NCBI RefSeq assembly: GCF_016765635.1
Contig: NZ_JAESVD010000004.1
Span: forward strand, 248,001-312,000
Source of the DNA: Shewanella schlegeliana
GTDB taxonomy: Bacteria; Pseudomonadota; Gammaproteobacteria; Enterobacterales; Shewanellaceae
Direction of reading: 5' to 3'
DNA length: 64,000 nt
This document shows, piece after piece, positions 9,434-19,410 of the stretch (its first letter is position 1; each line of letters opens with the position of its first letter). The notes beneath the pieces were generated by a model. It was not told the origin of the DNA. It saw only the letters and a program-made list of their open reading frames with translations, and did not search any database. Both the position numbers and the translations under genes were made by a program.

Positions 9434-9810
9434 TTGCTCCATCACTCCCACCGCGTGCCTAGCTAGCTTTGTCGTCAGGCCTACCACTGAGAGTCGTAGA
9501 AATTTAATACTGATTCATCAGGAAGAACAGCGAGGACCGCAAGAAAAGCAGTAAGCTTTTATCTCTGCTTTCGTGTTCTTCGTGAAAGCGGAGCGCTTCG
9601 TGGTAAATAAGTTCTAAAGTAAAAGCCAATGCGATACACCACTAATGACACAGAGCGCTGCGCTACACGAAGAAAACATCGGCAATATAATAATAGCTTT
9701 ACTTTTTTACTCTACGTCGTGGCCTTTGTGCAAGCGAAACGCTTGGTGATGAGTCATGTGCCCTTGAGCCCGACTAACTAAAAAGTTTTAGGCGCCTCTT
9801 TTCCCCCATA
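9434..9810. other. Gene-free stretch with degenerate CTTCGTG-type repeats
   Basis: No convincing coding frame. The stretch contains CTTTCGTGTTCTTCGTGAA near 9568-9590, then GCGCTTCGTGGTAAATAA near 9593-9610, and an inverted relative (CTACACGAAGAAAA) near 9663-9676. Such cttcgtg/cacgaag-rich intergenic sequence recurs in many bacterial genomes; here it separates the convergent fabV and ppiD genes. No mobile gene or clear terminal repeats were identified. Confidence 0.5.
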
Positions 9811-9838
9811 AAAAAAACCGGCCTTAGCCGGTTTTTTT
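9811..9838 (-). terminator. Terminator downstream of ppiD (bidirectional shape)
   Basis: Symmetric hairpin AAAACCGGC - CTTA - GCCGGTTTT flanked by A and T runs, so it can work on both strands. It lies about 70 bases after the ppiD stop on the minus strand. Confidence 0.85.
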
Positions 9839-9906
9839 ATGCCTCATATGAGACTAACTTCTATTTATTCAGTCGCACTGACTCAGCAGTGCTAACTCAG
9901 TAGCTC

Positions 9907-11772
9907 TTACTCAGCAACAGGGTAAAGTACTTCACCCTTAGCTTTTAGAGAAGCGATCACGGCGCGGTAATCGTTTTCACTGTATTGAGAGCTTAAACGC
10001 TGCTTAAGTGCATCTAGAAGACTTGCATCAACGCCTTCAGCTGGATTAACTTGCTTCAATACGACAACAGCATATCCGTTTGCTAGCGCTACAGTATCAA
10101 CAGAAGGCTTACCTGCAGGCTGAGCCATAGCAAAGGCTTTATTCACAATCGCGCTATCAATATCTTGCTCAAAACGTGCAAGCTTATCTTTAACTAGATA
10201 GTCAGCGGTCACACCTGAAGCTTCTACTGCAGTCATCGCTTCTTGTGCTTGCTTACGTGCAGCTTCATTAGCCTGCTCTTGCTTTAAGCGATTAGCAATC
10301 GCATTACGAACGTCAGCTAGCTCCATCGTGCCAGCAGCCTTATGGGTGTTAACACGGATCACAACAACGTGGTTAGGCGCAACTTCTAATACATCACTGT
10401 TCATACCATCAAGCAATACGTTAGAAGAAAACGCTTCTTTTAGTAGCTCAGGATTTTGGAACAGCTCTGGTGGATTAGCGCGAGTGAACTCAACCGTAGT
10501 CTTAACATCAACGCCTAAGTCTTTGGCCGCTTCAGATAGCGTATCAGGCACTTCGTAGCTGGTATCAGCAAGAACTTGCTGTAGCTCGTAGAACTTATCT
10601 ACAGCTTGCTTATCTTGAAGCTGAGCAACGATTTTTTCTTTAACATCAGCAAATGGCGCTTGAGCACCGGCTTGAATATCAAGAGCCTTAATGATGTGGT
10701 AACCGAAGTTAGTTTTCACCACATTTGAGTATTCACCCTTATTAAGCGCAAACAGTGCAGTGTCGAACTCAGGCTCCATAACGCCCGCTTCAAACCAATC
10801 TAGTTGTCCCCCCTGCTCACCGCTAAAGGTATCTTCAGATTCAGTCTTAGCGACTTCCGCAAAATCAGCACCGTCTTGAAGTTGCTTATAGATGGCTTCT
10901 GCTTTTGCTTTAGCCGCGGCGTCATCGTCACCAGCTTGAACGAGGATATGCGCAGCTAAGCGCTTCTCAGCTTGTGTGTAATTAGCTTTGTGCTCGTCGT
11001 AGTAAGCTTGCGCTTCAGCATCGGTCACTTTTACATCTTTAGCTAACTTGTTTGCATCAAGCTCGATGTAGTCAAGACTAACCACTTCTGGACGAATAAA
11101 TTGGTCTAGATTAGAGTCGTAATAAGTTTTGATCTGCTCATCAGTAACGCTAATGTCAGCAAGGAACGGAGTCGCATCAATAACCTTGTAGTCGATATCA
11201 CGGGTCTGACCTTGAATATCAGCCAAATACTTGGCTTCACCAGGAAGAACGAATTCAGAACCTACTAGGGTCGCAACAAGCTGACGGCGGGTCATATCGG
11301 TACGCATCATGTCACGGAAAGAGTTCGCTTGATAGCCTAACTGACGCAAGATAGCCTGATAACGGTCATTATCAAAGTGGCCATCAGTTTGGAATGCTGG
11401 CTCAGCCTTGATTGCAGCGATAACCTGCGCGTCAGATACGCGCAATCCAAGCTCTGCGGCGTTTTGGTCAAGTAACTTTTCGGCCACTAAACGCTCTAAT
11501 ACGCTTTGCTTAACACTCTGCATATAGTTGTCATCGGCAGCCAATGTAGCAAACATATCGCCTAACTGTTGCTCTAAGCGGCTACGCTCATTTTGATAGG
11601 CTTGTTCTAAAGCAGAGTTGCTGATCTCTTCACCATTTACGGTAGCAGCAGCAACCTCAGTTGAAGAACCTAAATAACTACTCACACCTGTAAATGCAAA
11701 TGAAAGTATCACAAGGATTAGAATGCCTTTTGCAATGACACCTTGTGAGCCTTCGCGAATCTTTTCTAACAT
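9907..11772 (-). CDS. ppiD: PpiD, periplasmic folding chaperone / peptidyl-prolyl isomerase
   Basis: Membrane-anchored periplasmic chaperone that works near the SecYEG exit, 621 residues (E. coli about 623). Architecture: a short cytoplasmic N-terminus, one membrane helix (about 16-34), a SurA-like N-terminal chaperone domain (about 35-230), and a parvulin-type rotamase domain (about 265-360: AAHILVQAG, GGQLDWFEAGVMEPEFD, NFGYHIIKA). A long C-terminal SurA-like part follows. It lies downstream of hupB on the same strand but is separated by terminators, as in the lon-hupB-ppiD order of other gammaproteobacteria. Confidence 0.95.
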   Translation of the reverse strand: MLEKIREGSQGVIAKGILILVILSFAFTGVSSYLGSSTEVAAATVNGEEISNSALEQAYQNERSRLEQQLGDMFATLAADDNYMQSVKQSVLERLVAEKLLDQNAAELGLRVSDAQVIAAIKAEPAFQTDGHFDNDRYQAILRQLGYQANSFRDMMRTDMTRRQLVATLVGSEFVLPGEAKYLADIQGQTRDIDYKVIDATPFLADISVTDEQIKTYYDSNLDQFIRPEVVSLDYIELDANKLAKDVKVTDAEAQAYYDEHKANYTQAEKRLAAHILVQAGDDDAAAKAKAEAIYKQLQDGADFAEVAKTESEDTFSGEQGGQLDWFEAGVMEPEFDTALFALNKGEYSNVVKTNFGYHIIKALDIQAGAQAPFADVKEKIVAQLQDKQAVDKFYELQQVLADTSYEVPDTLSEAAKDLGVDVKTTVEFTRANPPELFQNPELLKEAFSSNVLLDGMNSDVLEVAPNHVVVIRVNTHKAAGTMELADVRNAIANRLKQEQANEAARKQAQEAMTAVEASGVTADYLVKDKLARFEQDIDSAIVNKAFAMAQPAGKPSVDTVALANGYAVVVLKQVNPAEGVDASLLDALKQRLSSQYSENDYRAVIASLKAKGEVLYPVAE

Positions 11773-11803
11773 CAGACTTCTCGCTGGTTGCGATTGATAA
11801 AAT

Positions 11804-11837
11804 AAAAAGGCGCATCACTGTTTGGATGCGCCTTTTT
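11804..11837 (-). terminator. Terminator between hupB and ppiD
   Basis: 13-bp stem (AAAAAGGCGCATC / GATGCGCCTTTTT) with an 8-base loop and T-rich flank on the minus strand. It lies just upstream of ppiD, so it ends hupB read-through and could also attenuate ppiD. Confidence 0.8.
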
Positions 11838-11923
11838 GTAATTTAAAGGAGATGAAAATTAATATCTTCAGGCTCCTGCTGACAAAATTAAGGGTTACCT
11901 CAATTAATGCCCTCTCTATTTGT

Positions 11924-11946
11924 AAAAAGCACTGCCAAGCAGTGCC
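11924..11946 (-). terminator. First terminator of hupB
   Basis: On the minus strand GCACTGC - TTG - GCAGTGC is followed by TTTTTA. It lies about 40 bases after the hupB stop. Confidence 0.8.
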
Positions 11947-11986
11947 TTCTTACAATAGCCTTACAAAGGCTGCATTGCTAACTTTC

Positions 11987-12259
11987 TTAGTTAACAGCGT
12001 CTTTTAGAGCTTTACCAGCTTTAAATGCTGGAATATTTGCTGCAGCGATTTTGATCTCTTTACCCGTCTGTGGGTTACGACCAGTGCGCTCTGCACGTTG
12101 ACGCACTTCGAAAGTACCGAAACCAACAAGAGCAATCTTATCGCCTTCTTTTAGGCCTTCAGTAACTGCGCCAATGAAAGAGTCTAATGCGCGGCCAGCA
12201 GCAGCTTTAGAAATGTCAGCACCAGAAGCGATTTTCTCGATTAGTTCAGATTTGTTCAT
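11987..12259 (-). CDS. hupB: DNA-binding protein HU-beta
   Basis: Histone-like nucleoid protein, 90 residues, which bends and wraps DNA as a dimer. The start is [11 protein letters not shown] at 12259, preceded by an AAGGGGA ribosome site; a longer frame from 12292 has no support. The beta-arm block [27 protein letters not shown] (about 61-87) is the HU/IHF signature with the DNA-intercalating Pro, and [14 protein letters not shown] precedes it. The sequence is of the HupB type. It lies downstream of lon on the same strand with its own promoter (12327-12355). Confidence 0.97.
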   Translation of the reverse strand: MNKSELIEKIASGADISKAAAGRALDSFIGAVTEGLKEGDKIALVGFGTFEVRQRAERTGRNPQTGKEIKIAAANIPAFKAGKALKDAVN

Positions 12260-12326
12260 GTCATCCCCTTGAATGTAATTTGTGCGCCGCACCCAAATCC
12301 TTGTCTAGAGCGGTCTGCGGAGGCTT

Positions 12327-12355
12327 TTTATAACAAGCTTAGAACCAAAGTTCAA
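12327..12355 (-). promoter_or_regulatory. Sigma-70 promoter of hupB
   Basis: Minus strand: TTGAAC, 17 bases, TATAAA. It lies 68-96 bases upstream of the hupB start. Consensus match only. Confidence 0.6.
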
Positions 12356-12528
12356 GCCTTATAGGAAAACCAAAGAAATAAATTAGGATACTACTCAAAA
12401 CCAGTCACTCCAAGGGCTGGAGCGACTGACTCTCCACAGACTTAGGCTACCACAGCTTCAAACTTTGGTAAGCCCTTTTTTACTGTTTTTTTAGAGCTAT
12501 CCTGCATTTTATTGCATTAGTCCACGTT

Positions 12529-14874
12529 TTAAACTACTTCGAAGCCTTCAACTGGTCGCTCAAGCGCCAATTTCAATACTTCGTCTACCCATTTCACTGG
12601 GTGAATTTTTAGATCAGCAATGACGTTTTGTGGAATTTCTTCCAAATCACGCTCATTTTCTTTTGGAATTAGAACAACTTTCGTACCGCCACGATGTGCG
12701 GCCAATAGTTTTTCTTTCAATCCACCAATCGGTAAAACTTCACCACGCAGGGTAATTTCACCCGTCATCGCCACATCGGCGCGAACCGGATTACCCGTTA
12801 AGCTTGAAACAAGTGCAGTACACATTGCCGCACCCGCAGATGGACCATCTTTTGGTGTTGCGCCTTCTGGTACGTGTACATGAATATCGCGCTTCTCATA
12901 GAAATCAGGGTTAATACCAAGCTGCTCAGCGCGTGCACGTACAACCGTCATCGCCGCTTGAATCGACTCTTGCATCACATCGCCAAGTGAGCCGGTATAG
13001 GTCAGCTTGCCTTTACCTGGTACAGATGTTGCCTCGATAGTCAGCAAGTCGCCACCGACCTCTGTCCATGCCAGACCGGTAACTTGACCGATTTGGTTAT
13101 TAGACTCAGCCTTACCGTAGTCACAACGCTGCACACCTAAGAAAGATTTGAGGTTATCTTGGTTAACTTCAACATGCTTAATACTCTTATCAAGCAGGAT
13201 CTGTTTAACCACCTTACGGCAAATCTTCGATAGTTCACGCTCAAGCGCACGTACGCCCGCTTCACGAGTGTAATAACGAATAATGCCAATGATGGCGCTA
13301 TCATCAACAGTCACTTCTTTTGCTTTTAGGCCGTTACGCTCAATCTGCTTTGGCAATAAATGTTGCTTGGCAATATTGAGCTTCTCATCTTCGGTATAAC
13401 CAGATAAACGGATCACTTCCATACGGTCTAGTAACGGACCAGGAATATTCATCGAGTTTGAGGTTGCCACAAACATAACATCAGATAGATCGTAATCGAC
13501 CTCCATGTAATGATCGCTAAATGCTGAGTTTTGCTCAGGATCTAATACCTCAAGCAATGCCGAAGCGGGATCGCCACGCATGTCACTACTCATCTTGTCG
13601 ATTTCATCCAGTAGGAATAGTGGGTTCTTAACCCCAACTTTAGACATTTTCTGAATGACCTTGCCCGGCATAGAGCCAATATAAGTACGACGGTGACCAC
13701 GGATCTCCGCCTCATCACGTACGCCGCCTAGAGCAACACGAACATACTTACGACCCGTAGCCTTTGCGATTGACTGACCCAGAGAAGTCTTACCCACACC
13801 TGGAGGTCCAACTAAACAAAGGATCGGTCCCTTAAGCTGCTTGACTCGGCTTTGAACCGCTAGGTACTCAAGAATGCGTTCTTTAACTTTTTCAAGACCG
13901 AAGTGATCGGTATCGAGTACGTCCTGCGCCTTAGCTAAATCACGCTTGATTTTAGAACGCTTGTGCCAAGGTACTGATACCATCCACTCTACGTAACTTC
14001 TCACCACTGTCGCTTCGGCAGACATAGGTGACATCATCTTTAATTTGTTCAGCTCAGCAGAGGCCTTTTCTTTCGCCTCAGTAGGCATCTGCGCCTCTTC
14101 GATCTTCTTCGCTAAGCTTTCGAATTCATCATGAGATTCATCAATATCACCAAGCTCTTTTTGAATAGCTTTCATCTGCTCATTCAAATAGTACTCGCGC
14201 TGACTCTTTTCCATCTGCTTCTTAACACGGCTACGAATACGTTTCTCAACCTGTAGTAGGTCAATCTCCGCTTCCATCATTGCCATTAAGTATTCGATGC
14301 GCTCGCTAACATTGACCATCTCAAGCACAGACTGTTTGTCTTCTAGCTTAAGTGGCATATGTGCAGCCATGGTGTCGGCAAGTCTTGCAGCTTCGTCAAT
14401 CCCAGATAGAGAGGTCAGTACCTCTGGTGGGATCTTCTTATTTAGCTTGATGTAACCTTCAAACTGACCAACAGCAGAACGAATGAGGACTTCCTCTTCT
14501 TTCTCTGATAAAGGCTCTGACTCGAGGTAATGCGCAGTTGCTTGGAAGATCTCTTCCTGCTCTGAATAACTATCGATGCAGACACGTTGTCCACCTTCGA
14601 CTAACACCTTTACCGTGCCATCAGGCAGCTTTAGTAGCTGTAAGATTGATGCAACGGTGCCGACATCAAAAATGTCATCGCTTGTTGGGTCGTCTAGCTC
14701 AGCATCACGCTGGGCGACTAAAATAATTTGTTTACCTTGATCCATCGCTTTTTCTAAGCAACGAATAGATTTTTCTCGACCGACGAATAACGGAATTACC
14801 ATGTGGGGATAGACCACCACATCTCTTAGTGGTAGTACGGGTAGTTCGATTCGCGCATCACGCTCTAGGGTCAT
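12529..14874 (-). CDS. lon: ATP-dependent protease Lon
   Basis: Cytosolic AAA+ serine protease that degrades misfolded and regulatory proteins, 781 residues (E. coli 784). An N-terminal substrate-binding domain (starting [15 protein letters not shown]) and a coiled-coil region (about 190-300) come first. The AAA+ module follows, with Walker A GPPGVGKT (about 353-360) and Walker [10 protein letters not shown]. The C-terminal peptidase domain carries the catalytic Ser in [10 protein letters not shown] (about residue 676) and the Lys in [13 protein letters not shown] (about 719). A heat-shock-type promoter lies at 14909-14936. It follows clpX on the same strand beyond a terminator. Confidence 0.98.
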   Translation of the reverse strand: MTLERDARIELPVLPLRDVVVYPHMVIPLFVGREKSIRCLEKAMDQGKQIILVAQRDAELDDPTSDDIFDVGTVASILQLLKLPDGTVKVLVEGGQRVCIDSYSEQEEIFQATAHYLESEPLSEKEEEVLIRSAVGQFEGYIKLNKKIPPEVLTSLSGIDEAARLADTMAAHMPLKLEDKQSVLEMVNVSERIEYLMAMMEAEIDLLQVEKRIRSRVKKQMEKSQREYYLNEQMKAIQKELGDIDESHDEFESLAKKIEEAQMPTEAKEKASAELNKLKMMSPMSAEATVVRSYVEWMVSVPWHKRSKIKRDLAKAQDVLDTDHFGLEKVKERILEYLAVQSRVKQLKGPILCLVGPPGVGKTSLGQSIAKATGRKYVRVALGGVRDEAEIRGHRRTYIGSMPGKVIQKMSKVGVKNPLFLLDEIDKMSSDMRGDPASALLEVLDPEQNSAFSDHYMEVDYDLSDVMFVATSNSMNIPGPLLDRMEVIRLSGYTEDEKLNIAKQHLLPKQIERNGLKAKEVTVDDSAIIGIIRYYTREAGVRALERELSKICRKVVKQILLDKSIKHVEVNQDNLKSFLGVQRCDYGKAESNNQIGQVTGLAWTEVGGDLLTIEATSVPGKGKLTYTGSLGDVMQESIQAAMTVVRARAEQLGINPDFYEKRDIHVHVPEGATPKDGPSAGAAMCTALVSSLTGNPVRADVAMTGEITLRGEVLPIGGLKEKLLAAHRGGTKVVLIPKENERDLEEIPQNVIADLKIHPVKWVDEVLKLALERPVEGFEVV

Positions 14875-14908
14875 AGCTCGATTCCGTTTTTTATGATTAC
14901 TTATGAGT

Positions 14909-14936
14909 ATATTGGGATGATTAGATAGGTTTCAAT
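14909..14936 (-). promoter_or_regulatory. Sigma-32 (heat-shock) type promoter of lon
   Basis: Minus strand: ATTGAAA, 13 bases, then CCCAATAT, close to the CTTGAAA-N13/14-CCCCATNT heat-shock consensus. It sits 35-62 bases upstream of the lon start. lon is a classical heat-shock gene, which supports the match. Confidence 0.7.
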
Positions 14937-14966
14937 GGCGAAAAAAAATTATTTAAAAAAGTGTAT

Positions 14967-14994
14967 AAAAAAGGAGCCAAATAGGCTCCTTTTT
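14967..14994 (-). terminator. Terminator of clpX
   Basis: AAAAAGGAGCC - AAATA - GGCTCCTTTTT hairpin, 30 bases after the clpX stop on the minus strand, with a T run in either direction. Confidence 0.88.
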
Positions 14995-15023
14995 AAACTC
15001 ACTACACGATTGTAGTAAAAATT

Positions 15024-16301
15024 TTATTCGGCTGTTGCGGTTTGTGCTTCGTTATTCGCGTAGATCAGGATTGGGCTAGACTCGCCTTTAACCACTGACT
15101 CGTCGATAACCACTTTAGCCACATCGTCCGTCGAAGGCAGATCGTACATGATATCAAGTAAGATCCCCTCAACGATTGAACGAAGGCCACGAGCACCCGT
15201 CTTACGAGTTTGTGCCTTAAGGGCAATCGCCTTAAGTGCATCTTCTCTAAACTCAAGCTCAACGCCTTCCATCTCGAATAGTGCGGCATACTGCTTAGTA
15301 ATCGCATTCTTCGGTTGTGACAGAATCTGAATCAGCGCTTCATCATCCAGCTCGGCAAGCGTTGCCAATACTGGTAGACGGCCAATAAACTCAGGGATAA
15401 GACCAAATTTAACTAAATCTTCTGGCTCGACTTGCAGTAGCGTGTCAGAAATAGTCTTCTTATCGGCTTCGCCTTTGACTTCAGCACCGAAACCAATACC
15501 AGTGCCCACATGAGCACGCTGCTCAATGACTTTTTCAAGCCCTGCGAATGCACCACCACAGACGAACAAGATCTTAGAAGTGTCAACTTGCAAGAACTCC
15601 TGCTGTGGATGTTTACGCCCACCTTGTGGCGGAACCGCTGCAATCGTACCCTCAATAAGCTTCAATAGTGCTTGCTGTACGCCCTCACCCGAGACATCGC
15701 GAGTGATTGATGGATTGTCAGACTTACGACTGATTTTATCGATCTCATCAATATACACGATACCGCGCTGCGCTTTATCGACATCGTAATCGCACTTTTG
15801 CAGTAGCTTCTGAATGATGTTCTCAACATCTTCACCAACGTAACCCGCTTCGGTTAACGTGGTCGCATCGGCCATCGTAAATGGCACATCAAGAACGCGC
15901 GCTAGGGTCTCTGCTAGTAACGTTTTACCACTACCAGTCGGACCAATAAGTAAAATATTACTCTTGCCTAATTCAACGCCATCTTTAGGGCTGGCATTTC
16001 TAAGGCGCTTATAATGATTATAAACCGCAACAGAAAGGACTTTCTTCGCCTTGTCTTGACCGATAACATAATCATCCAAGTGTGCTCTTAGCTCATGAGG
16101 CGTAGGCAACTTGTCTTGCTCTTGCTTTGGTGAAATCTCTTTAATTTCTTCTCTGATAATGTCATTGCAGAGTTCAACACACTCATCACAAACATATACA
16201 GAAGGCCCAGCGATGAGTTTTCTTACTTCATGCTGGCTCTTGCCACAAAAAGAGCAGTACAGCAGTTTTCCGCCGTCACCGTTACCTTTGTCTTCACCCA
16301 T
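15024..16301 (-). CDS. clpX: ClpX, ATPase subunit of the ClpXP protease
   Basis: AAA+ unfoldase that feeds ssrA-tagged and other substrates to ClpP, 425 residues. The N-terminal zinc-binding domain has Cys16, Cys19, Cys38 and Cys41. Walker A is GPTGSGKT (about 119-126) and Walker B is [10 protein letters not shown]. The pore/substrate RKH loop appears as [10 protein letters not shown]. The ClpP-docking IGF loop is present as GIGFGAEV. It lies 84 bases after clpP on the same strand; co-transcription is likely. Its terminator is at 14967-14994. Confidence 0.98.
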   Translation of the reverse strand: MGEDKGNGDGGKLLYCSFCGKSQHEVRKLIAGPSVYVCDECVELCNDIIREEIKEISPKQEQDKLPTPHELRAHLDDYVIGQDKAKKVLSVAVYNHYKRLRNASPKDGVELGKSNILLIGPTGSGKTLLAETLARVLDVPFTMADATTLTEAGYVGEDVENIIQKLLQKCDYDVDKAQRGIVYIDEIDKISRKSDNPSITRDVSGEGVQQALLKLIEGTIAAVPPQGGRKHPQQEFLQVDTSKILFVCGGAFAGLEKVIEQRAHVGTGIGFGAEVKGEADKKTISDTLLQVEPEDLVKFGLIPEFIGRLPVLATLAELDDEALIQILSQPKNAITKQYAALFEMEGVELEFREDALKAIALKAQTRKTGARGLRSIVEGILLDIMYDLPSTDDVAKVVIDESVVKGESSPILIYANNEAQTATAE

Positions 16302-16385
16302 TACTCTACCTCTGTTTGCAGTAATTCTACTGCGTAAATCTTTTCATTACTTCATATTTGAGCATAGCTCAGAGCGAAGTAAAAA

Positions 16386-16997
16386 TCAGCCTCGTTTTGC
16401 TATCACGGAATCGACTAACCCGTATTCAGCAGCTTCTGTCGCACTCATGAAGTTATCACGGTCTGTATCACGTTCAATCACTTCAAGAGGCTGACCAGTA
16501 TGCTCTGCTAGCATAGTGTTTAGCTTATTCTTAATACCTAAGATCTCTTGAGCATGAATAGCGATATCTGATGCTTGACCTTGGAAGCCACCTAAAGGCT
16601 GATGGATCATCACTCTAGAGTTTGGTAAGCAATGACGTTTACCTTCTGCACCGCCTGCTAACAAAAATGCGCCCATGCTCGCCGCTTGACCAATACACAC
16701 AGTGCTGACGTTTGGTTTAATAAACTGCATCGTGTCATAGATCGCCATACCAGCGGTTACGCTGCCACCTGGCGAGTTAATGTATAGGTAGATATCCTTA
16801 TCTGGGCTCTCTGACTCCAAAAACAGTAACTGAGCAACGATAAGGTTAGCCATATGTTCTTCAACTTGGCCAACGAGAAAGATCACTCGCTCTTTCAAAA
16901 GGCGAGAATAAATATCATATGAACGTTCACCTTTAGCCGTCTGTTCGACAACCATAGGAACGAGTGCGTTAAGTACTGATTCTGGCGCTTTGTGCAT
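16386..16997 (-). CDS. clpP: ClpP, proteolytic subunit of Clp proteases
   Basis: Tetradecameric serine protease, 203 residues. The catalytic Ser is in [11 protein letters not shown] (about residue 107), the His in VMIHQPLGG (about 132) and the Asp in the [13 protein letters not shown] region (about 181). A short N-terminal propeptide is expected. It lies between tig and clpX in the conserved tig-clpP-clpX-lon order. Confidence 0.98.
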   Translation of the reverse strand: MHKAPESVLNALVPMVVEQTAKGERSYDIYSRLLKERVIFLVGQVEEHMANLIVAQLLFLESESPDKDIYLYINSPGGSVTAGMAIYDTMQFIKPNVSTVCIGQAASMGAFLLAGGAEGKRHCLPNSRVMIHQPLGGFQGQASDIAIHAQEILGIKNKLNTMLAEHTGQPLEVIERDTDRDNFMSATEAAEYGLVDSVIAKRG

Positions 16998-17017
16998 GAT
17001 TAACTTCCCTAAATAAA

Positions 17018-17051
17018 AATGGCCCGCATGAGGAACCTCATACGAGCCATT
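17018..17051 (-). terminator. Terminator-like hairpin between tig and clpP
   Basis: Long imperfect stem (AATGGCCCGCATGAGG against CCTCATACGAGCCATT, loop AA) followed on the minus strand by TTTTTATTT. It lies about 36 bases after the tig stop and 20 before the clpP start, so it could end or attenuate read-through from tig. Confidence 0.65.
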
Positions 17052-17086
17052 ATAAATGGCTAATAGCCATTTAAGTCAAGCGATGG

Positions 17087-18391
17087 TTACGCGCGACCTG
17101 TAGCCTTGTTCATAAATTCTTCAAAGTTGACTGCTTTTTCAGTCAAAGTTGCAGTTTTCAACAAAGCTTCAACCGCTTGCTCTTCTAGAGCAACGTTACG
17201 CATGTTCTGCATTAGCTCTTCGTTACCATTGTAGTAAGCTACAACTTCACTTGGATCTTCGTATGCAGAAGCCATAGAAGCGATCAAACCTTGAACACGC
17301 TCGTCTTCAGCTTTTAGCTCGTTAGTCTTGATAACTTCGCCAAGTAGTAGGCCTACTTTAACGCGACGCTCAGCTTGCTCAGTGAATAGGTCAGCTGGTA
17401 GCTCAGGCATGTTTGCAGCTTGGTTGCCGAAACGTTGCATAGCTTGCTTACGCAATACTTCTACTTCACCGTCGATTAGTGCTTTTGGCAAATCGATTTC
17501 GTTTTGCTCAACAAGACCGTTAAGAACTTGCTCTTTAACGTTAGCTTTAAGCGCTTGCTCAAGTTCACGGCTCATGTTCTTGCTGATCTCGCCGCGTAGT
17601 GCGTCGATGCCACCTTCGGTAATACCGAATAGTGTAGCGAACTCGTCGTTAACTTCTGGAAGGTTAGCCGCTTGAACTTCTTTAAGAGTGATAGCGAAAG
17701 TTGCTACTTTACCCTTTAAGTTTTCAGCGTGGTAATCTTCAGGGAAAGTCACTTCGATATTGAACTCTTCACCCGCTTTGTGACCTTCAACACCAGACTC
17801 GAAACCTGGGATCATACGGCCGCTACCTAGTTGAAGTTCGAAATCTTCAGCTTTGCCACCTTCGAACTCTTCACCGTCGATTGAACCAACGAAGTTGATC
17901 TTAGCTTTGTCGCCTTCAGCCGCTGCGCGGTCTGCAACTTCGAAAGTCGCATGTTGGTTACGTAGCGTTTCAATCATAGAATCAACATCTGCTTCAGTTA
18001 CTTCAGCAGTTGGCTGTTCAACAGTGATTGACTCAAGACCCTTTAGCTCTACTTCTGGGTAGATTTCAAAAGTCGCAACAAACTCAAAGCTCTCGCCTTC
18101 GGTTGAACCTGGAGTCAATGTTGGTGCGCCAGCAGGGTTTAACTTCTCAGCAATGATTGCTTCAACGAAGTTACGCTGCATCACTTCACCCATGATGTCT
18201 TGACGAATAGCTTTTCCATAACGCTTATTGATAACGCTTACAGGTACTTTTCCTGGGCGGAAACCTGGGATACGAGCACGCTTAGCTTCGCTTTTTAATG
18301 CTTCTTTAACAGTGTTTTCGATCTGCTCAGCAGGTACAGAAATTGTTAGGCGACGCTCTAGGCCTTGTGTGGTTTCTACAGAAACTTGCAT
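17087..18391 (-). CDS. tig: Trigger factor
   Basis: Ribosome-bound chaperone and peptidyl-prolyl isomerase, 434 residues (E. coli 432). The N-terminal ribosome-binding domain contains the signature GFRPGKVP (about 43-50), whose loop docks on protein L23. A FKBP-type PPIase domain follows (about 150-245: [35 protein letters not shown]). The C-terminal half is helical, forming the substrate cradle. It lies upstream of clpP. A sigma-70 promoter candidate is at 18547-18575. Confidence 0.97.
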   Translation of the reverse strand: MQVSVETTQGLERRLTISVPAEQIENTVKEALKSEAKRARIPGFRPGKVPVSVINKRYGKAIRQDIMGEVMQRNFVEAIIAEKLNPAGAPTLTPGSTEGESFEFVATFEIYPEVELKGLESITVEQPTAEVTEADVDSMIETLRNQHATFEVADRAAAEGDKAKINFVGSIDGEEFEGGKAEDFELQLGSGRMIPGFESGVEGHKAGEEFNIEVTFPEDYHAENLKGKVATFAITLKEVQAANLPEVNDEFATLFGITEGGIDALRGEISKNMSRELEQALKANVKEQVLNGLVEQNEIDLPKALIDGEVEVLRKQAMQRFGNQAANMPELPADLFTEQAERRVKVGLLLGEVIKTNELKAEDERVQGLIASMASAYEDPSEVVAYYNGNEELMQNMRNVALEEQAVEALLKTATLTEKAVNFEEFMNKATGRA

Positions 18392-18546
18392 TTTTTTACC
18401 TCGAAAATATGTCTATCGTCCTTTGCAATAGTCGAAAAATCAACTATTCAGGTATTCGTTTCTTGATCCGTAAATTTCACCAGAATGCCCATAAATACTG
18501 ACGATCGGCACAGGTATCTTTTAGTTGATAATTATCAAGACGCGAC

Positions 18547-18575
18547 ATTATAGCTATGGAATGCGCCAGAGTCGA
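18547..18575 (-). promoter_or_regulatory. Sigma-70 promoter candidate for tig
   Basis: Minus strand: TCGACT, 17 bases, then a perfect TATAAT. It lies about 155-185 bases upstream of the tig start and just downstream of the tRNA-cluster terminator. Confidence 0.55.
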
Positions 18576-18601
18576 GCCTCAAAGCGTGATTTACAGGTGT
18601 A

Positions 18602-18628
18602 AAAAAAGCGACCTAGGGTCGCTTTTTC
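18602..18628 (-). terminator. Terminator of the tRNA cluster
   Basis: AAAAAGCGACC - TAG - GGTCGCTTTTT hairpin, just downstream of tRNA-His on the minus strand, with a run of seven A (T on the minus strand). Confidence 0.88.
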
Positions 18629-18647
18629 AACTTCTTTACAGAAAGAG

Positions 18648-18724
18648 TGGGGTGACTGATGGGGTTCGAACCCACGACAACCGGAATCACAATCCGGGAC
18701 TCTACCAACTGAGCTACAATCACC
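18648..18724 (-). tRNA. tRNA-His (anticodon GTG)
   Basis: Minus-strand cloverleaf: acceptor GTGATTG/CAGTCAC, extra G at -1 opposite C73 as in all tRNA-His, anticodon stem CCGGA/TCCGG around loop TTGTGAT, T-loop GGTTCGAACC, and encoded CCA. Last of three tRNAs in one transcript. Confidence 0.96.
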
Positions 18725-18731
18725 ACAAAAA

Positions 18732-18808
18732 TGGTACGCCCGGCAGGATTCGAACCTGCGGCCACCCGCTTAGAAGGCGGGTGCTCTATCCAACTGAGCT
18801 ACGGGCGC
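18732..18808 (-). tRNA. tRNA-Arg (anticodon TCT)
   Basis: Minus-strand cloverleaf beginning GCGCCCGTAGCTCAG, anticodon stem CCCGC/GCGGG around loop CTTCTAA, T-loop GGTTCGAATCC, and encoded CCA. It lies 7 bases from tRNA-His. Confidence 0.96.
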
Positions 18809-18843
18809 TCGGTAATGAAATAAATTCATTTCCTGAACTGGGC

Positions 18844-18864
18844 AACTAACGTTTCACGTTAGTT
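18844..18864 (-). other. Spacer hairpin between tRNA-Pro and tRNA-Arg
   Basis: Perfect 9-bp stem AACTAACGT - TTC - ACGTTAGTT in the 62-base spacer. It has no T run, so a processing or stability element of the tRNA precursor is more likely than a terminator. Confidence 0.45.
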
Positions 18865-18870
18865 TAAATA

Positions 18871-18947
<77 letters not shown>

Positions 18948-19048
18948 AAACTTGAAACCTATTGTAAAGTACGTTTTCACGTTGGGATAACCTTTACTGT
19001 TTCTGGCTCTCAAGGACAACTCGTTGCTGCTCGTTGAGAACGGAGCGC

Positions 19049-19077
19049 ATAGTATCCCCTCTTCTAAAAATCGTCAA
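19049..19077 (-). promoter_or_regulatory. Strong sigma-70 promoter of the tRNA cluster
   Basis: Minus strand: TTGACG, exactly 17 bases, TACTAT, followed by a GC-rich discriminator (GCGCTCC) typical of stringently controlled stable-RNA promoters. It lies about 100 bases upstream of tRNA-Pro. Confidence 0.75.
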
Positions 19078-19336
19078 CGCCTTTTTTCAAAAAAGATGTT
19101 CAGCTGGCTATTTAACAGCCCGTTAGATTTAGTTTTAACCTTTTTGGAGAATTAACTAGCAAAGATAGCCATATAGTCGAAATAAACCGCTGACTCCACA
19201 TATATTTCTTATATAGCCAACTTTAATAATTAACTTCTCGGCATAGACTCTTTATATAGAGCAATCGTTTTTGTTAGCAAGAAAAGCTGTAAGTTATTAT
19301 CCGTATATTAGAATTGTTTGTTAACAGTCTAAATCA

Positions 19337-19365
19337 ATGACACCTTTAACCCGTCCTGTTAAAAT
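19337..19365 (+). promoter_or_regulatory. Sigma-70 promoter candidate for folD
   Basis: ATGACA, 17 bases, TAAAAT, about 46-74 bases upstream of the folD start. The gene-free interval 19078-19336 between this and the tRNA promoter shows nothing else I can support. Confidence 0.5.
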
Positions 19366-19410
19366 GTCGCCGTTTTCCATTATCGCGCCGTATAAAGGAC
19401 ACCTACCCCA

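Noticed and set aside
11822..12007. Plus-strand frame of 61 codons near hupB
   Set aside because: It covers the hupB terminators and the end of hupB on the other strand, with no family likeness.
18556..18849. Open frame of about 97 codons across the tRNA cluster
   Set aside because: It is the reverse side of tRNA-His and tRNA-Arg; those genes explain the sequence fully.
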